Shown here piece after piece: positions 42,328 to 51,752 of a stretch of DNA of 64,000 nt (position 1 is the stretch's first letter; every line of letters starts with the position of its first letter). The DNA comes from Rhodocyclaceae bacterium (GTDB taxonomy: Bacteria > Pseudomonadota > Gammaproteobacteria > Burkholderiales > Rhodocyclaceae), in NCBI GenBank assembly GCA_028714035.1, contig JAQTNA010000010.1:1-64000 (forward strand), given 5' to 3'. A model generated the notes under the pieces. The model did not search any database. It had not been told where the DNA came from and saw only the letters and a program-made list of their open reading frames with translations. Made by a program: the position numbers and the translations under genes.

Positions 42328-45300
42328 ATGCCCTCAGGCCTGAGGCAGCGGGTGGACTTGCGCGATCCCATCGTCTGGGTCGCCGCGTTCGTTTTCCTGC
42401 TGTGGTTGGCCGCCTGTTGGTATGGCACCGGCAGCCAGTTCGGCGCGCGCACCCGGGAAGACCTGCGCAGCCAGGGCATCAGCGCCCGCCAGCATCTGGA
42501 CGAAATGACCACGGGGGTGAAGCGCATCCTCTCCGTGCGCCGCGGCGTGCCGGCCACCCTGGCCCGGGACACGGACATCCGGGAAGCTCTGAAGCGAGGC
42601 ACCGGGCAGATACGGACGCAGAACCAGGAGGAACTCAGACAGCGCTGGAGTGCGGACCCCGCGCTGGCGCGCATCAGCCAATCGCTGCAACTGGCCGCCA
42701 GCGACCTCTCCCTCAGCGTGCTCTACGTGCTGGACACGGCCGGTAATTGCATCGCCAGCAGCAACCTGGAGGCCCCGGACAGTTTCATCGGTGGCAATTT
42801 CCGCGAGCGCAACTATTTCCAGAGCGCCGTCCGCGGCCAACCCGGCCGTCAGTTTGCCGTGGGCAAGGTCAGCAAGCAGGCGGGCATCTACTTTTCGGTG
42901 CCGATAATGGACGGGAACCGGATCATCGGCGCCATGGTCGGCAAGATCGAGATGCCCATACTCTCCCCCTGGATCAGCCTGGCCGACGGCGTCCTGACGG
43001 ACGACTACGGCGTGATCGTCCTGGCCCGGGACCGGACGCTGGAAATGCATGCCCTGCCGGACGCGGCCGCACTGCACATGGACCCGGTGCTGCGCCTCAG
43101 CCGCTACCAGCGCAAGGATGTGCCGGATCTACCCCTCACCCCGGCCGCCGGCTTGCCGGACCTGATGCGGCTCCCCGGACGGGACGCTCCGCTCATGGTC
43201 CTGAGGAAGGATATCCCCGAACTCGGGCTGGGGGTGACGGTACTCTGGCCCGTACCCCAGATCGCCCAGGAAGCGCAGGAACGCCTGAAAGTCTTCTGGA
43301 TTCTGGCCCTGCTCGGCCTCCTGGCCATCGGCGGAACCGCGACCACCTTGCTCTACCTGGGCAACATGAGCCGCGCCAGAAGGGTGGTCGAGGACAATGA
43401 GGTACGCTTTCGCACCCTGTTCCACGGCGCGGGGGATGCCATACTGCTCAACGCCGCCACGCAGGATGCCGTGGCACCCACGGGCCCGTTCCTGGAGGCG
43501 AATGACACGGCCTGCCTGCTGCTCGGCTACAGCCGGGAGGAACTCCTGAGCCGCTCTCTCGTCGACATCGAGGAATCGCCCGACCAGACTCCATACTTCC
43601 TCGGCACAAGCGGCGCGGCCTTCCTGGAACGGGTTTACCGAACCAAGGACGGTCGGCTCATCCCGGTGGAAATCACCGCCCGCGCCATGCATTTCGATGG
43701 CCGGGACGTGGTCATGTCCATGGTGCGCGACGTCAGCGAGCGCCGCGCCGCCGAGGCGGCCCTGCACGAGAACGAGGAGCGCTACCACCTGATCGTGGAC
43801 TCCACCGCGGAAGGCTTCTGGATGATCGGTCCGGACAGCCTGACCCAGGACGTGAACCCGGCCCTGTGCGCCATGCTCGGCTACAGCCGGGACGAGATGC
43901 TCGGCAGGAATCCCCTGGACTTCACGGATGGGGAAAACCGGAAGATATTGGCCGAACAGATGGGCTACATCGGCATGACCTCCAACCGCTATTACGATAT
44001 CGAGCTCACGCGCAAGGACGGCAGCCACATCCCGGTGTTTTTCCACGCCTCCACCCACTTCGACGAGGAAGAAAATGTCCTCATGGCCTTCGCCTTCGTC
44101 ACCGACCTGCGGGAGCGGAAGCGCTCCGAGCAGGCCTTGCGGGAGGCGGCGGAAAACCTGGCTCGGGCCCAGGCCATCGCCCACCTGGGAAGCTGGCGCC
44201 TGAATCTGGCGACGGACGAACTCATCTGGTCGGACGAAACCGCCCGCATTTTCGGCCTGCCGCCGGACATGGCGGTAACCCGGCACTTCTGGGATCCCTT
44301 CCTGCATCCGACCGATCTGGCCAGGCGCCAGAGTGCGCTGGAAAAGGCGCTCAAAGGCGCCGCCTACGACCTGGAGTTTCCCATCGAGGTGGACGGACAG
44401 ACCAAGTGGCTGCGCGAACTGGTGGCGGTGGTCCAGGATCGGGACGGACAGGCACTGGCCTGTCACGGCACGCTCCAGGACATCACCCAGACCAGAACCT
44501 ATGCCCAGGAACTGGAACTGCACCGCAATCACCTGGAAGAAATGGTGACCCAGCGCACGGCGGAGCTGAAAGGGGCCGAGGCGCGTTACCGGTCGGTGGT
44601 GGAAATCGCCCCGGACGGTTTCTGGACCGTGGACGAAGATCAGCGACTGCTGGAAGTGAACGACGCCTATGTGCGGCGCTCCGGCTACAGCCGGGAGGAA
44701 TTGCTGGGCATGAGGATCGGCGACCTGGACTGCACCCGGGATGCGTCCCAGATCCGGACCAACATCGCGCTCATCGCCGAACGCGGCTCCCTGCGCCTGG
44801 AAACCCGCCACCGGGCCAAGGATGGCAGCATCTGGCCGGTCGAGGTGGCGGTATCCTACTGGAAGGAAGGCCGGCTGCTGTTCGCCTTCCTGCGCGACAT
44901 CACGGAACGCAACATCCTGGAGACGGCGCGGGAGACCGCGCGGCTGGAGGCGGAACGCCTGGCCCGGGCCAAGAGCGAATTCCTGGCCAACATGAGCCAT
45001 GAGATCCGCACCCCGTTGAACGGGGTACTGGGCCTGGCGCAAGTCGGCTTCCGGGAAAATTCTGGGCGCCGCGCCCAGAAGACCTTCGGCCACATCCTGG
45101 AATCCGGGAAGCTGTTGCTGGGCGTGGTCAACGACATCCTGGACTTCTCCAAGATCGAGGCGGGGCGCATGAGTGTGGAACGCGTCCCGGTGGACCTCCA
45201 CGGCCTGCTGCGCCAGGCGCTGGAACTCCAGGGCGAACGCGCGCGAACCAAGGGCATCGCGCTACGCCTGGAAAAAGAGGCCGGGCTGCCGGCCGCCTGT

Positions 45301-46098
45301 CTGGGTGACCCCCTGCGCCTGTCCCAGGTGCTGGGCAACCTGTTGTCCAACGCCATCAAGTTCACCGAGTGGGGCACGGTCAGCCTGCATGTCGGCCGGG
45401 AGCCCGAGGAAAGCGGAGACACGCTGGTGTTGCGCGTCTCCGACACCGGCATAGGCATGACGGCAGAGCAGATCACCCGATTGTTCACCCCGTTCGAGCA
45501 GGCCGACGGCTCCACCACCCGGCGCTTCGGCGGCACGGGCCTGGGGCTCGCCATCAGCATGACCATGGCCAAACTCATGGGCGGGGAAATCCGGGTCAAG
45601 AGCCGGATCGGAGAAGGCAGCGAATTCGAATTCAGGCTCCCCCTGCTGGAACCGGTCGCCGGCACCATGACCGCCGGGCAGACCGCCACGGCCTACGCGC
45701 CCCGAGGGAAACACGGGCAGATGCTGGCGGGCCTCTCGATCCTCGCCGCCGAGGACAACGACATCAACCGCATGGTGCTGGACGAGATGCTGAGCACGGA
45801 GGGGGCAAAACTGACCCTGGTGGAAAACGGGCGGCTGGCGGTGGAGCGCATCATCGCCGATGGACCGGATTTCTACAACCTGGTGCTCATGGACATACAG
45901 ATGCCGGAAATGGACGGCATGGAGGCGACCCGGCGCATCCGGGAACTGGCGCCGCGCCTGCCCATCGTGGGCCAGACCGCCCATGCCCTGCCCGAGGAAA
46001 AGGAACGCTGCCTCGCGGCCGGCATGGTGGACCATGTGGCCAAGCCCCTGGAACAGGACGCCCTGATCGCCGCCATCCTGCGCCACGCGCGAACCTGA
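42328..46098 (+). CDS. Hybrid sensor kinase: Cache, four PAS, HisKA, HATPase, REC
   Basis: 1256 residues. Membrane helix (about 15-32), periplasmic Cache-type domain (about 35-320; SVLYVLDTAGNCIASSNLEA, IGGNFRERNYFQSAVRG, ...AVGKVSKQAGIYFSVPI), second helix (about 328-350), four PAS domains (about 365-475, 485-600, 620-735, 755-870), HisKA with EFLANMSHEIRTPLNGVLGL (His at about 891), HATPase (DTGIGM, GGTGLGLAIS) and REC with D about 1189 (MDIQMPEMDGMEA). No Hpt domain. Monocistronic; a REP follows the stop. Its H-box sequence is the closest visible relative of the decayed H-box in the Crp fusion at 62623-64000. Confidence 0.93.
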   Translation: MPSGLRQRVDLRDPIVWVAAFVFLLWLAACWYGTGSQFGARTREDLRSQGISARQHLDEMTTGVKRILSVRRGVPATLARDTDIREALKRGTGQIRTQNQEELRQRWSADPALARISQSLQLAASDLSLSVLYVLDTAGNCIASSNLEAPDSFIGGNFRERNYFQSAVRGQPGRQFAVGKVSKQAGIYFSVPIMDGNRIIGAMVGKIEMPILSPWISLADGVLTDDYGVIVLARDRTLEMHALPDAAALHMDPVLRLSRYQRKDVPDLPLTPAAGLPDLMRLPGRDAPLMVLRKDIPELGLGVTVLWPVPQIAQEAQERLKVFWILALLGLLAIGGTATTLLYLGNMSRARRVVEDNEVRFRTLFHGAGDAILLNAATQDAVAPTGPFLEANDTACLLLGYSREELLSRSLVDIEESPDQTPYFLGTSGAAFLERVYRTKDGRLIPVEITARAMHFDGRDVVMSMVRDVSERRAAEAALHENEERYHLIVDSTAEGFWMIGPDSLTQDVNPALCAMLGYSRDEMLGRNPLDFTDGENRKILAEQMGYIGMTSNRYYDIELTRKDGSHIPVFFHASTHFDEEENVLMAFAFVTDLRERKRSEQALREAAENLARAQAIAHLGSWRLNLATDELIWSDETARIFGLPPDMAVTRHFWDPFLHPTDLARRQSALEKALKGAAYDLEFPIEVDGQTKWLRELVAVVQDRDGQALACHGTLQDITQTRTYAQELELHRNHLEEMVTQRTAELKGAEARYRSVVEIAPDGFWTVDEDQRLLEVNDAYVRRSGYSREELLGMRIGDLDCTRDASQIRTNIALIAERGSLRLETRHRAKDGSIWPVEVAVSYWKEGRLLFAFLRDITERNILETARETARLEAERLARAKSEFLANMSHEIRTPLNGVLGLAQVGFRENSGRRAQKTFGHILESGKLLLGVVNDILDFSKIEAGRMSVERVPVDLHGLLRQALELQGERARTKGIALRLEKEAGLPAACLGDPLRLSQVLGNLLSNAIKFTEWGTVSLHVGREPEESGDTLVLRVSDTGIGMTAEQITRLFTPFEQADGSTTRRFGGTGLGLAISMTMAKLMGGEIRVKSRIGEGSEFEFRLPLLEPVAGTMTAGQTATAYAPRGKHGQMLAGLSILAAEDNDINRMVLDEMLSTEGAKLTLVENGRLAVERIIADGPDFYNLVLMDIQMPEMDGMEATRRIRELAPRLPIVGQTAHALPEEKERCLAAGMVDHVAKPLEQDALIAAILRHART

Positions 46099-46119
46099 GG
46101 GCATTAAACGGCAGGCATG

Positions 46120-46170
46120 GTAGGTCGGGTTTCAACCCGACATCGTTTGTCGGAATAAATTCCGACCTAC
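46120..46170. repeat. Short REP palindrome overlapping the hisD end
   Basis: GTAGGTCGGGTTTCAACCCG and, inverted, ATTCCGACCTAC. The last GTAG of the repeat supplies the TAG stop (46167-46169) of hisD on the other strand. Confidence 0.85.
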
Positions 46171-47477
46171 ACCAAGCGGAACTCCGCCGAGCGGGCATGG
46201 GCCGTGAGGCCTTCGCCGTGGGCCAGGATGGAGGCCACCTTGCCCAGGGTCTGGGCGCCGGCCTTGGACACCTGGACGATGCTGGTGCGCTTCTGGAAGT
46301 CATAGACCCCGAGCGGCGAGGAGAAGCGGGCGCTCCTCATGGTGGGCAGGACGTGGTTGGGCCCGGCGCAGTAGTCGCCCAGCGCCTCCACCGACCAGTG
46401 GCCGATGAAGATGGCGCCCGCATGGCGAATCTTGTCCAACAGGTGATCCCCTTCCAGGGCCGACTCCGCGACGGAAAGTTCCAGGTGCTCCGGCGCGATG
46501 CGGTTGGCGATGGCGCAGGCCTCGTCCAGGCTCCGTACCAGGATCAGCGCGCCCCGGTTCTTCAGCGAAGTGGAGATGGTCTCCCGGCGCGGCATCTCCG
46601 GGAGCAGCTTCTCGATGCTCGCCGCCACCTTCTCGATGAAGCCGGAATCGGTGCAGAGCAGGATGGACTGGGCCAGTTCGTCGTGTTCCGCCTGGGCGAA
46701 GAGGTCCATGGCCACCCAGTCCGGGTTGCCGGAACCGTCGGAGATGACCAGCACCTCGGAGGGGCCGGCCACCATGTCAATCCCCACGGTACCGAACACC
46801 CGGCGCTTGGCGGCAGCCACATAGGCGTTGCCCGGGCCGACGATCTTGTCCACCTGGGGAATGGTCTGGGTGCCGTAGGCCAGGGCCGCCACGGCCTGGG
46901 CGCCGCCTATGGTGTACACCCGGTCCACGCCGGTGATGGCGGCCGCGGCCAGCACCAGGAGGTTCCGCTCGCCGCGCGGCGTGGGCACCACCATGATGAG
47001 TTCGCCCACTCCCGCCACCTTGGCCGGAATGGCGTTCATGAGCACCGAAGACGGATAGGATGCCTTGCCGCCCGGCACGTAGAGTCCCACACGGTCCAGG
47101 GGCGTGACCTTCTGGCCCAGACGCGTGCCGTCGCCTTCCGTGTATTCCCAGGAGGCGGCCAGTTGCCGCTGGTGGTACTCCGCCACCCGGGTGGCGGCCG
47201 TCTCCAGTGCCTGCCGCTGCGCTTGCGGCAGATTGGTCAGGGCTTCCTCCAGCGCAGACCTGGGCAATTCCAGGTCAAACATCGTCTTCGCGTCCAGGTG
47301 ATCGAAGCGCTGGGTGTAGTGCAGGACGGCCTTGTCGCCCACGCTCCTCACATCCGCCAGGATTTCACCGACCGCCCGCTCGATGGACTCGTCGGTGCCG
47401 CTCTCGAAGGCGAGCAGGGCATCCAGGGTGGACAGGAACTCCGGCTCCAGGGAAGAAAGTTGACGAATGGTAGTCAT
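46167..47477 (-). CDS. hisD: Histidinol dehydrogenase
   Basis: 436 residues, normal length. Two-step NAD oxidation of histidinol to histidine. Seen: [63 protein letters not shown] and FQKRTS, all typical of HisD. Follows hisG in the same direction, with a repeat between. The stop codon lies inside a REP. No hisC or hisB follows within the window. Confidence 0.97.
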   Translation of the reverse strand: MTTIRQLSSLEPEFLSTLDALLAFESGTDESIERAVGEILADVRSVGDKAVLHYTQRFDHLDAKTMFDLELPRSALEEALTNLPQAQRQALETAATRVAEYHQRQLAASWEYTEGDGTRLGQKVTPLDRVGLYVPGGKASYPSSVLMNAIPAKVAGVGELIMVVPTPRGERNLLVLAAAAITGVDRVYTIGGAQAVAALAYGTQTIPQVDKIVGPGNAYVAAAKRRVFGTVGIDMVAGPSEVLVISDGSGNPDWVAMDLFAQAEHDELAQSILLCTDSGFIEKVAASIEKLLPEMPRRETISTSLKNRGALILVRSLDEACAIANRIAPEHLELSVAESALEGDHLLDKIRHAGAIFIGHWSVEALGDYCAGPNHVLPTMRSARFSSPLGVYDFQKRTSIVQVSKAGAQTLGKVASILAHGEGLTAHARSAEFRLV

Positions 47478-47503
47478 GGTGTAGGAGAGAAAAAATCTTA
47501 CTA

Positions 47504-47611
47504 ACCGCAGAGGCGCAGAGACGCAGAGGAAAACGAACCAGGAAATCTCAACTCCGGCTCCCCCTGGTTATGGGCTCGCGGCTTTTCTCCGCGTCTCCGC
47601 GTCTCTGCGGT
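47504..47611. repeat. Inverted repeat element, CCGCAGAG family, copy 3 (hisG-hisD gap)
   Basis: Left arm ACCGCAGAGGCGCAGAGACG, right arm CCGCGTCTCCGCGTCTCTGC ending GGT, about 108 bp. It occupies nearly the entire space between hisG and hisD. Confidence 0.8.
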
Positions 47612-47616
47612 TCAAA

Positions 47617-48276
47617 TCAATCCTTCTTTACCGCTCCGGCGAAGGCGTCAATGACGGGCTGGAGCAGTTCACGCTTCATCTTCAGGCTCGCCTGGTTCAC
47701 GATCAGGCGCGAGCTGATGGGCATGATGTCCTCCACTTCCACCAGGTTGTTGGCCTTGAGCGTGCCACCGCTGGACACCAGGTCCACGATCACGTCCGAC
47801 AAGCCCACGAGGGGCGCCAGTTCCATGGAACCGTAGAGCTTGATGAGGTCCACGTGCACCCCCTTGCTGGCGAAATGTTCCCGCGCCGTGGTGATGTACT
47901 TGGTCGCGACCCTGAGGCGCGACCCCTGCTTCACCGCTGCCGCATAATCGAAGCCGACCGGCACCGCCACGCACATGCGGCACTTGGCGATTTCCAGGTC
48001 CAGGGGCTGGTACAACCCGGCGCCACCGTGTTCGATCAGGGTGTCCTTGCCGGCGATGCCCAGGTCGGCCGCGCCGTATTGCACGTAGGTCGGCGTATCG
48101 GAAGCGCGCACGATGACCAGGCGCACGTCCGCCCGGTTGGTGCCGATGATGAGCTTGCGGGAGGACTCCGGGTTTTCCACCGGCACGATGCCCGCCGCCG
48201 CCAGCAGGGGCAGGGTTTCCTCGAAGATGCGCCCCTTGGAGAGGGCCAAAGTGATGCCGTTCACGGGCTGTCCCAT
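47617..48276 (-). CDS. hisG: ATP phosphoribosyltransferase, short form
   Basis: 219 residues, the short HisG form lacking the C-terminal regulatory ACT-like domain; such enzymes need HisZ, not found here. First step of histidine synthesis. Seen: [79 protein letters not shown]. Start ATG 48276. Upstream of hisD in one operon. Confidence 0.96.
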   Translation of the reverse strand: MGQPVNGITLALSKGRIFEETLPLLAAAGIVPVENPESSRKLIIGTNRADVRLVIVRASDTPTYVQYGAADLGIAGKDTLIEHGGAGLYQPLDLEIAKCRMCVAVPVGFDYAAAVKQGSRLRVATKYITTAREHFASKGVHVDLIKLYGSMELAPLVGLSDVIVDLVSSGGTLKANNLVEVEDIMPISSRLIVNQASLKMKRELLQPVIDAFAGAVKKD

Positions 48277-48396
48277 TTCACGAAAGGCATGATTTTACCG
48301 CAGAGACCCGTGCCGTAGGTCCGGTTAGCGCAGGGCAAACCGACACTTCACATCGGCGCACCGGTCATGCTCAGGCTGAAACCGCTGATCCACAAG

Positions 48397-48428
48397 GCAG
48401 AAGGCCCGGAATGACCCGGGCCTTCTGC
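48397..48428. terminator. Hairpin after fliE
   Basis: 13-bp stem GCAGAAGGCCCGG / CCGGGCCTTCTGC with a short loop, 19 bases beyond the fliE stop. There is no strong T-run on the minus strand, so termination may be partial or Rho-dependent. Confidence 0.6.
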
Positions 48429-48446
48429 TCCATATATTCATGTTGA

Positions 48447-48773
48447 TCAGATGCTCATGTTCATGATGTCGTGGTAGGCGGTGACCAGGCGGTTTCTGAC
48501 CTGGACCATCTGCTGGAAGGACACGTTGGCCTTCTGCAGGTTGAGCATCACGTCCTGGAGATTCACCGAGGAATCGCCGGAGGTGAAGTTGTTGGCCATC
48601 TGCTCCGCGCTCTGCTGGGCCTGGCTCACCTGATCCATGGCGCCCTTCAACACCTGCGCGAAATCCGGGCCGCCTGCCGCGCCCGTGGCGCCGCTACCTG
48701 CCGCCTGTCCGGTCGCCACGCCGGCGGTGGCGCGCAGGTCGGACAACATCAGATCCATTGCTCTTACGTCCAT
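48447..48773 (-). CDS. fliE: Flagellar hook-basal body protein FliE
   Basis: 108 residues, FliE size: MDVRAMDLMLSDLRAT, then FAQVLKGAMDQVSQAQQSAE, and the conserved C-terminal LQDVMLNLQKANVSFQQMVQVRNRLV. FliE links the MS-ring to the rod. Preceded by a near-consensus sigma-54 promoter at 48828-48843, so transcribed under RpoN and the adjacent FlrC. Confidence 0.95.
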   Translation of the reverse strand: MDVRAMDLMLSDLRATAGVATGQAAGSGATGAAGGPDFAQVLKGAMDQVSQAQQSAEQMANNFTSGDSSVNLQDVMLNLQKANVSFQQMVQVRNRLVTAYHDIMNMSI

Positions 48774-48827
48774 GATGGCACTCCTCAATCTTCCAGCCCG
48801 CTCAGGCTACCCGTACGCCTGACAAAG

Positions 48828-48843
48828 AGCAAGTCCCGTGCCA
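48828..48843 (-). promoter_or_regulatory. Sigma-54 (-24/-12) promoter of fliE
   Basis: On the minus strand: TGGCACGGGACTTGCT, matching the RpoN consensus TGGCACG-N4-TTGC(A/T) at every fixed position. It lies 55 bases upstream of the fliE ATG, in the flrC-fliE gap. The neighbouring flrC encodes the matching class of activator. Confidence 0.9.
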
Positions 48844-48848
48844 TAGAA

Positions 48849-48886
48849 CCCACTGCCCACTTTCTACTTCCCACTCCCTACTCCCC
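48849..48886. repeat. Tract of CCCACTTCC units at the end of flrC
   Basis: Complement of the GGGAAGT-type tracts at 3228-3264 and 7639-7665. It supplies the TAG stop of flrC (48878-48880) and lies just upstream of the fliE sigma-54 promoter. Confidence 0.7.
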
Positions 48887-50275
48887 GGCGCCTTCCGCCC
48901 GATACTGCTGGAGCTTGTAGCGCAGGGTACGTTCGGAGATGCCCAGTTGCTCCACGGCGCGCTTTCGGGAACCGCCGCAGGCTGCCAGCACCTCCAGGAT
49001 GTGGCGCCGCTCCAGTTCCTTCATGTTGGCGGGCGTGGCATCCACCGGCATGGTGGGCGGCGCGGTGTCGAACCGAGGAAAGTCGGGGGCCGTCGCATAG
49101 ACCCCGGGGGGCGGCGCGGCGGCGGCCTGGAGGGGTGGCGCCGCGGGCCGGGGCGCCTGCATCAGGAGCAGGTGCTCCGGGCGAATGATGTCGGCGCCGG
49201 CCAGGATTAGGGCACGCTGTATGGTGTTTTCCAGTTCGCGCACATTGCCGGGCCAGGGCTGGGCGGCAAGAACCGCCTCGGTTTCGGCGGCAATTCTTGC
49301 CGCCCTGCCCATGCGTTCGCTATGCACCTTGGCGAAATGCCGGGCCAGGGCTGCGATGTCTCCGGGTCGCTCGCGTAACGACGGGATGTGCAGGGGGAAG
49401 ACGTTGAGCCGGTAATAGAGGTCCTCCCGGAAGCGCCCCGCGGCCACTTCGGCCGCCATGTCCCGGTTGCTGGTGGCCAGCACTCGTATGTCCAGGTGGA
49501 TGGGCTTCTTGCCGCCGACCCGTTCCACCTCCCGTTCCTGCAAGACCCGCAGGAGCTTGGCCTGAAGACCCAGCGGCATTTCCGATATTTCGTCCAGCAA
49601 CAAGGTGCCACCGTCCGCCTGCTCGAACTTCCCCGCCTGAGCCGATTGGGCGCCGGTAAAGGCACCCTTCTCGTAGCCGAACAGCGTGGCCTCCAGCAGG
49701 TTCTCGGGAATGGCGGCACAGTTGATGGCGACGAAGGGCGCGGACCGTCGCGCGGACTGCTCGTGGATGTAGCGCGCGAAGACTTCCTTGCCCGTGCCGC
49801 TTTCGCCGGTAAGCAGCACCGTGGCATCCGACAATGCCACCCGGGCGGCCAGCGACAGGAGATTCACCGTGCGCGGGTCCACCGCAATCAGGCGCTCATC
49901 CGGAGTCGGCGCGTTGGCATAACGGGCGACGTATTCTAGGAGCACGCGGGGCTCGAAGGGCTTGAGCAGAAAGTCGCAGGCGCCGCCGCGCATGGCCGAC
50001 ACGGCCTTATCTACCTCCCCGAAGGCGGTCATGAGCAGCACCGGCAACTGGGGATGGCGAGCCCGGATTTCGGCCAGCAACTGAAGGCCATCCATGGGAA
50101 CCATCTTCAGATCGGTGGCCACCAGGTTGTAGGCGTGGGTCTCCAGCAGACGCAAGGCGGCCGGCCCGTCCGCCGCACCCGTCACCTTGTGGCCGGCGCA
50201 TTCCAGCGTGAGGCACAGGGCATCGCGCAGGGCGTTGTCGTCCTCGACGATGAGTATGTTCAATTCCTGGGACAT
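48878..50275 (-). CDS. flrC: Sigma-54-dependent flagellar regulator FlrC/FleR
   Basis: 465 residues: receiver (D in LVATDLKMVPMDGLQLL, K in LLKPFEPRVLL), AAA+ domain (GESGTGKEVFARYIH, GAFTGAQSAQAGKFEQADGG with the GAFTGA loop that contacts sigma-54, GTLLLDEISEMPLGLQAKLL), proline-rich linker and Fis-type HTH (GGSRKRAVEQLGISERTLRY). Activates RpoN-dependent flagellar promoters such as the one before fliE. Start ATG 50275; the kinase gene flrB lies 57 bases upstream. Confidence 0.95.
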   Translation of the reverse strand: MSQELNILIVEDDNALRDALCLTLECAGHKVTGAADGPAALRLLETHAYNLVATDLKMVPMDGLQLLAEIRARHPQLPVLLMTAFGEVDKAVSAMRGGACDFLLKPFEPRVLLEYVARYANAPTPDERLIAVDPRTVNLLSLAARVALSDATVLLTGESGTGKEVFARYIHEQSARRSAPFVAINCAAIPENLLEATLFGYEKGAFTGAQSAQAGKFEQADGGTLLLDEISEMPLGLQAKLLRVLQEREVERVGGKKPIHLDIRVLATSNRDMAAEVAAGRFREDLYYRLNVFPLHIPSLRERPGDIAALARHFAKVHSERMGRAARIAAETEAVLAAQPWPGNVRELENTIQRALILAGADIIRPEHLLLMQAPRPAAPPLQAAAAPPPGVYATAPDFPRFDTAPPTMPVDATPANMKELERRHILEVLAACGGSRKRAVEQLGISERTLRYKLQQYRAEGAGE

Positions 50276-50332
50276 GGGTTTCTTCCCTGCTTTTGCCGCC
50301 GCGCCAAAGGACGCAGGCTGTAACCTGTTCAT

Positions 50333-51520
50333 TTACGGCGCCCCGACCGGCTCCTTGAGAGGAACCCGGAGCACGAATTCCGACCCCTTGCCCGGCGCCG
50401 GATGGGCCTCGATGCCGCCGCCGTGGGCCCGCGCCACGCCCAGCGCAATGGCCAGGCCCAGGCCCGTGCCGTCGCTGCGGGTGGTAAAAAAGGGCTCGAA
50501 CAGGCGCTGAGCCAGGGTGGGATCAATGCCCCGGCCATCGTCCCGCACGTGAAACTCCAGCATGTTGCCGGCGCGTTTCGCCCACAAAGCCACGCTCCCA
50601 CCTTCCTCGACAACCTGCAAGGCGTTCTCCAGCAGATTCACCAGGGCGCCGGTCAGGGTCTTGCGTTCCCCCATGAGCAGGGCACCGCCGGTCTGGTCAT
50701 CGGCCGAGAAATGCACGCCCCGGCCCGCCGCCAAAGGCTCGGCCACCTGGGCCAGATCGCTCATCAGGCCTGCCACCGGGATGGATTCCCGCCCCAGTAC
50801 CTCGCCGCGCACGAACAGCAGCACGTCCTGGATCAGGCGTTCCAGATGCTTGAGCCGCCCCACCGCCTTGGTGGCGCATTCCACCCGCAGGCGCTCGGGC
50901 ATATGCGGCTGCTCCAGATTGGCCGTGTAGAGCAGCGCCGCCGCCAGGGGCGTACGCAACTGGTGCGCCAGCGATGCCGCCATTTCCCCCATGGCCGCCA
51001 GCCGTTCCTTGCGCGCCGCCTCGGTCTTCCGCCTATGGGCCTCCGTCACATCGTTCACCAGGACGATGCGGCCGCCGGCGGAATCCAGGTGGGTCACTTC
51101 CAGGGCTACCCGCCGGTCGTTCACCTGCCACTCCCGCGCCACTTCCGTAGGCATCAGGCGCTTCGCCACCAGTTCCTCCCAGGAGGCGCCCTGGACCGGC
51201 TTGCCCAGCAGGGTTTCCGCAGCCGGATTGCACTGGGCCACCAGGCCTTCGGGATCGAGCACCAGCACCCCGGCCGGCAGCGCATCCAGCAGCATGGCCA
51301 GTCGCTCGGTCAGCGCCGCCTTCTCCCGCAACTCCCGATTCAGGGCACCGTTGGCCGCCGCAAGTTCGGCGGAAAGCGTGGCCACCTGGGCTTGCAGGCC
51401 GGAATAGGCGCCGGCCAGCTCTTCGGAAGCCCGGTTGAAAATGCGGAAGGCCTCCGCCAGGCGAGAGGCCTCGCTGTCTGAAGCGGCTGCAACGGGCCTT
51501 TCGATGTCCAGTTGGGTCAT
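50333..51520 (-). CDS. flrB: Flagellar sensor histidine kinase FlrB/FleS
   Basis: 395 residues, soluble: N-terminal coiled region, PAS (LLDALPAGVLVLDPEGLVAQ), H-box MGEMAASLAHQLRTPLAAAL, ATPase LLENALQVVEEGG and GTGLGLAIALGVARAHGG. Phosphorylates FlrC. First gene of the minus-strand flrB-flrC-fliE run and divergent from fliF. I saw no clear sigma-54 or sigma-28 site in the 231-base gap to fliF. Confidence 0.93.
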   Translation of the reverse strand: MTQLDIERPVAAASDSEASRLAEAFRIFNRASEELAGAYSGLQAQVATLSAELAAANGALNRELREKAALTERLAMLLDALPAGVLVLDPEGLVAQCNPAAETLLGKPVQGASWEELVAKRLMPTEVAREWQVNDRRVALEVTHLDSAGGRIVLVNDVTEAHRRKTEAARKERLAAMGEMAASLAHQLRTPLAAALLYTANLEQPHMPERLRVECATKAVGRLKHLERLIQDVLLFVRGEVLGRESIPVAGLMSDLAQVAEPLAAGRGVHFSADDQTGGALLMGERKTLTGALVNLLENALQVVEEGGSVALWAKRAGNMLEFHVRDDGRGIDPTLAQRLFEPFFTTRSDGTGLGLAIALGVARAHGGGIEAHPAPGKGSEFVLRVPLKEPVGAP

Positions 51521-51752
51521 GGGAAAAAGCAGGGGTTAGGGGCCGAGACCAGGGTGCCGGAGCCACGTCCGAACCTGTCATGGCTGACACCTTAGCAGCG
51601 ACGCGACCAGCCCCACACGGGAAATAGAAGGAGAAATGCCTCGTTTATCGGACAATGACGATCTGTACGGCCGTCGCACAATCCGGCTCGTGAGAAAATC
51701 CGTCGAAAATCTATCCCGTCGCTCCGGAATGCCGTAAAGAGAAAGACAGCCC

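Noticed and set aside
51521-51752. Sigma-54 or sigma-28 promoter for fliF
   Set aside because: TGGCTGACACCTTAGCA looks vaguely like a -24/-12 site but spacing and the TTGC element are wrong; TCCGATAA on the minus strand has no partner -35.
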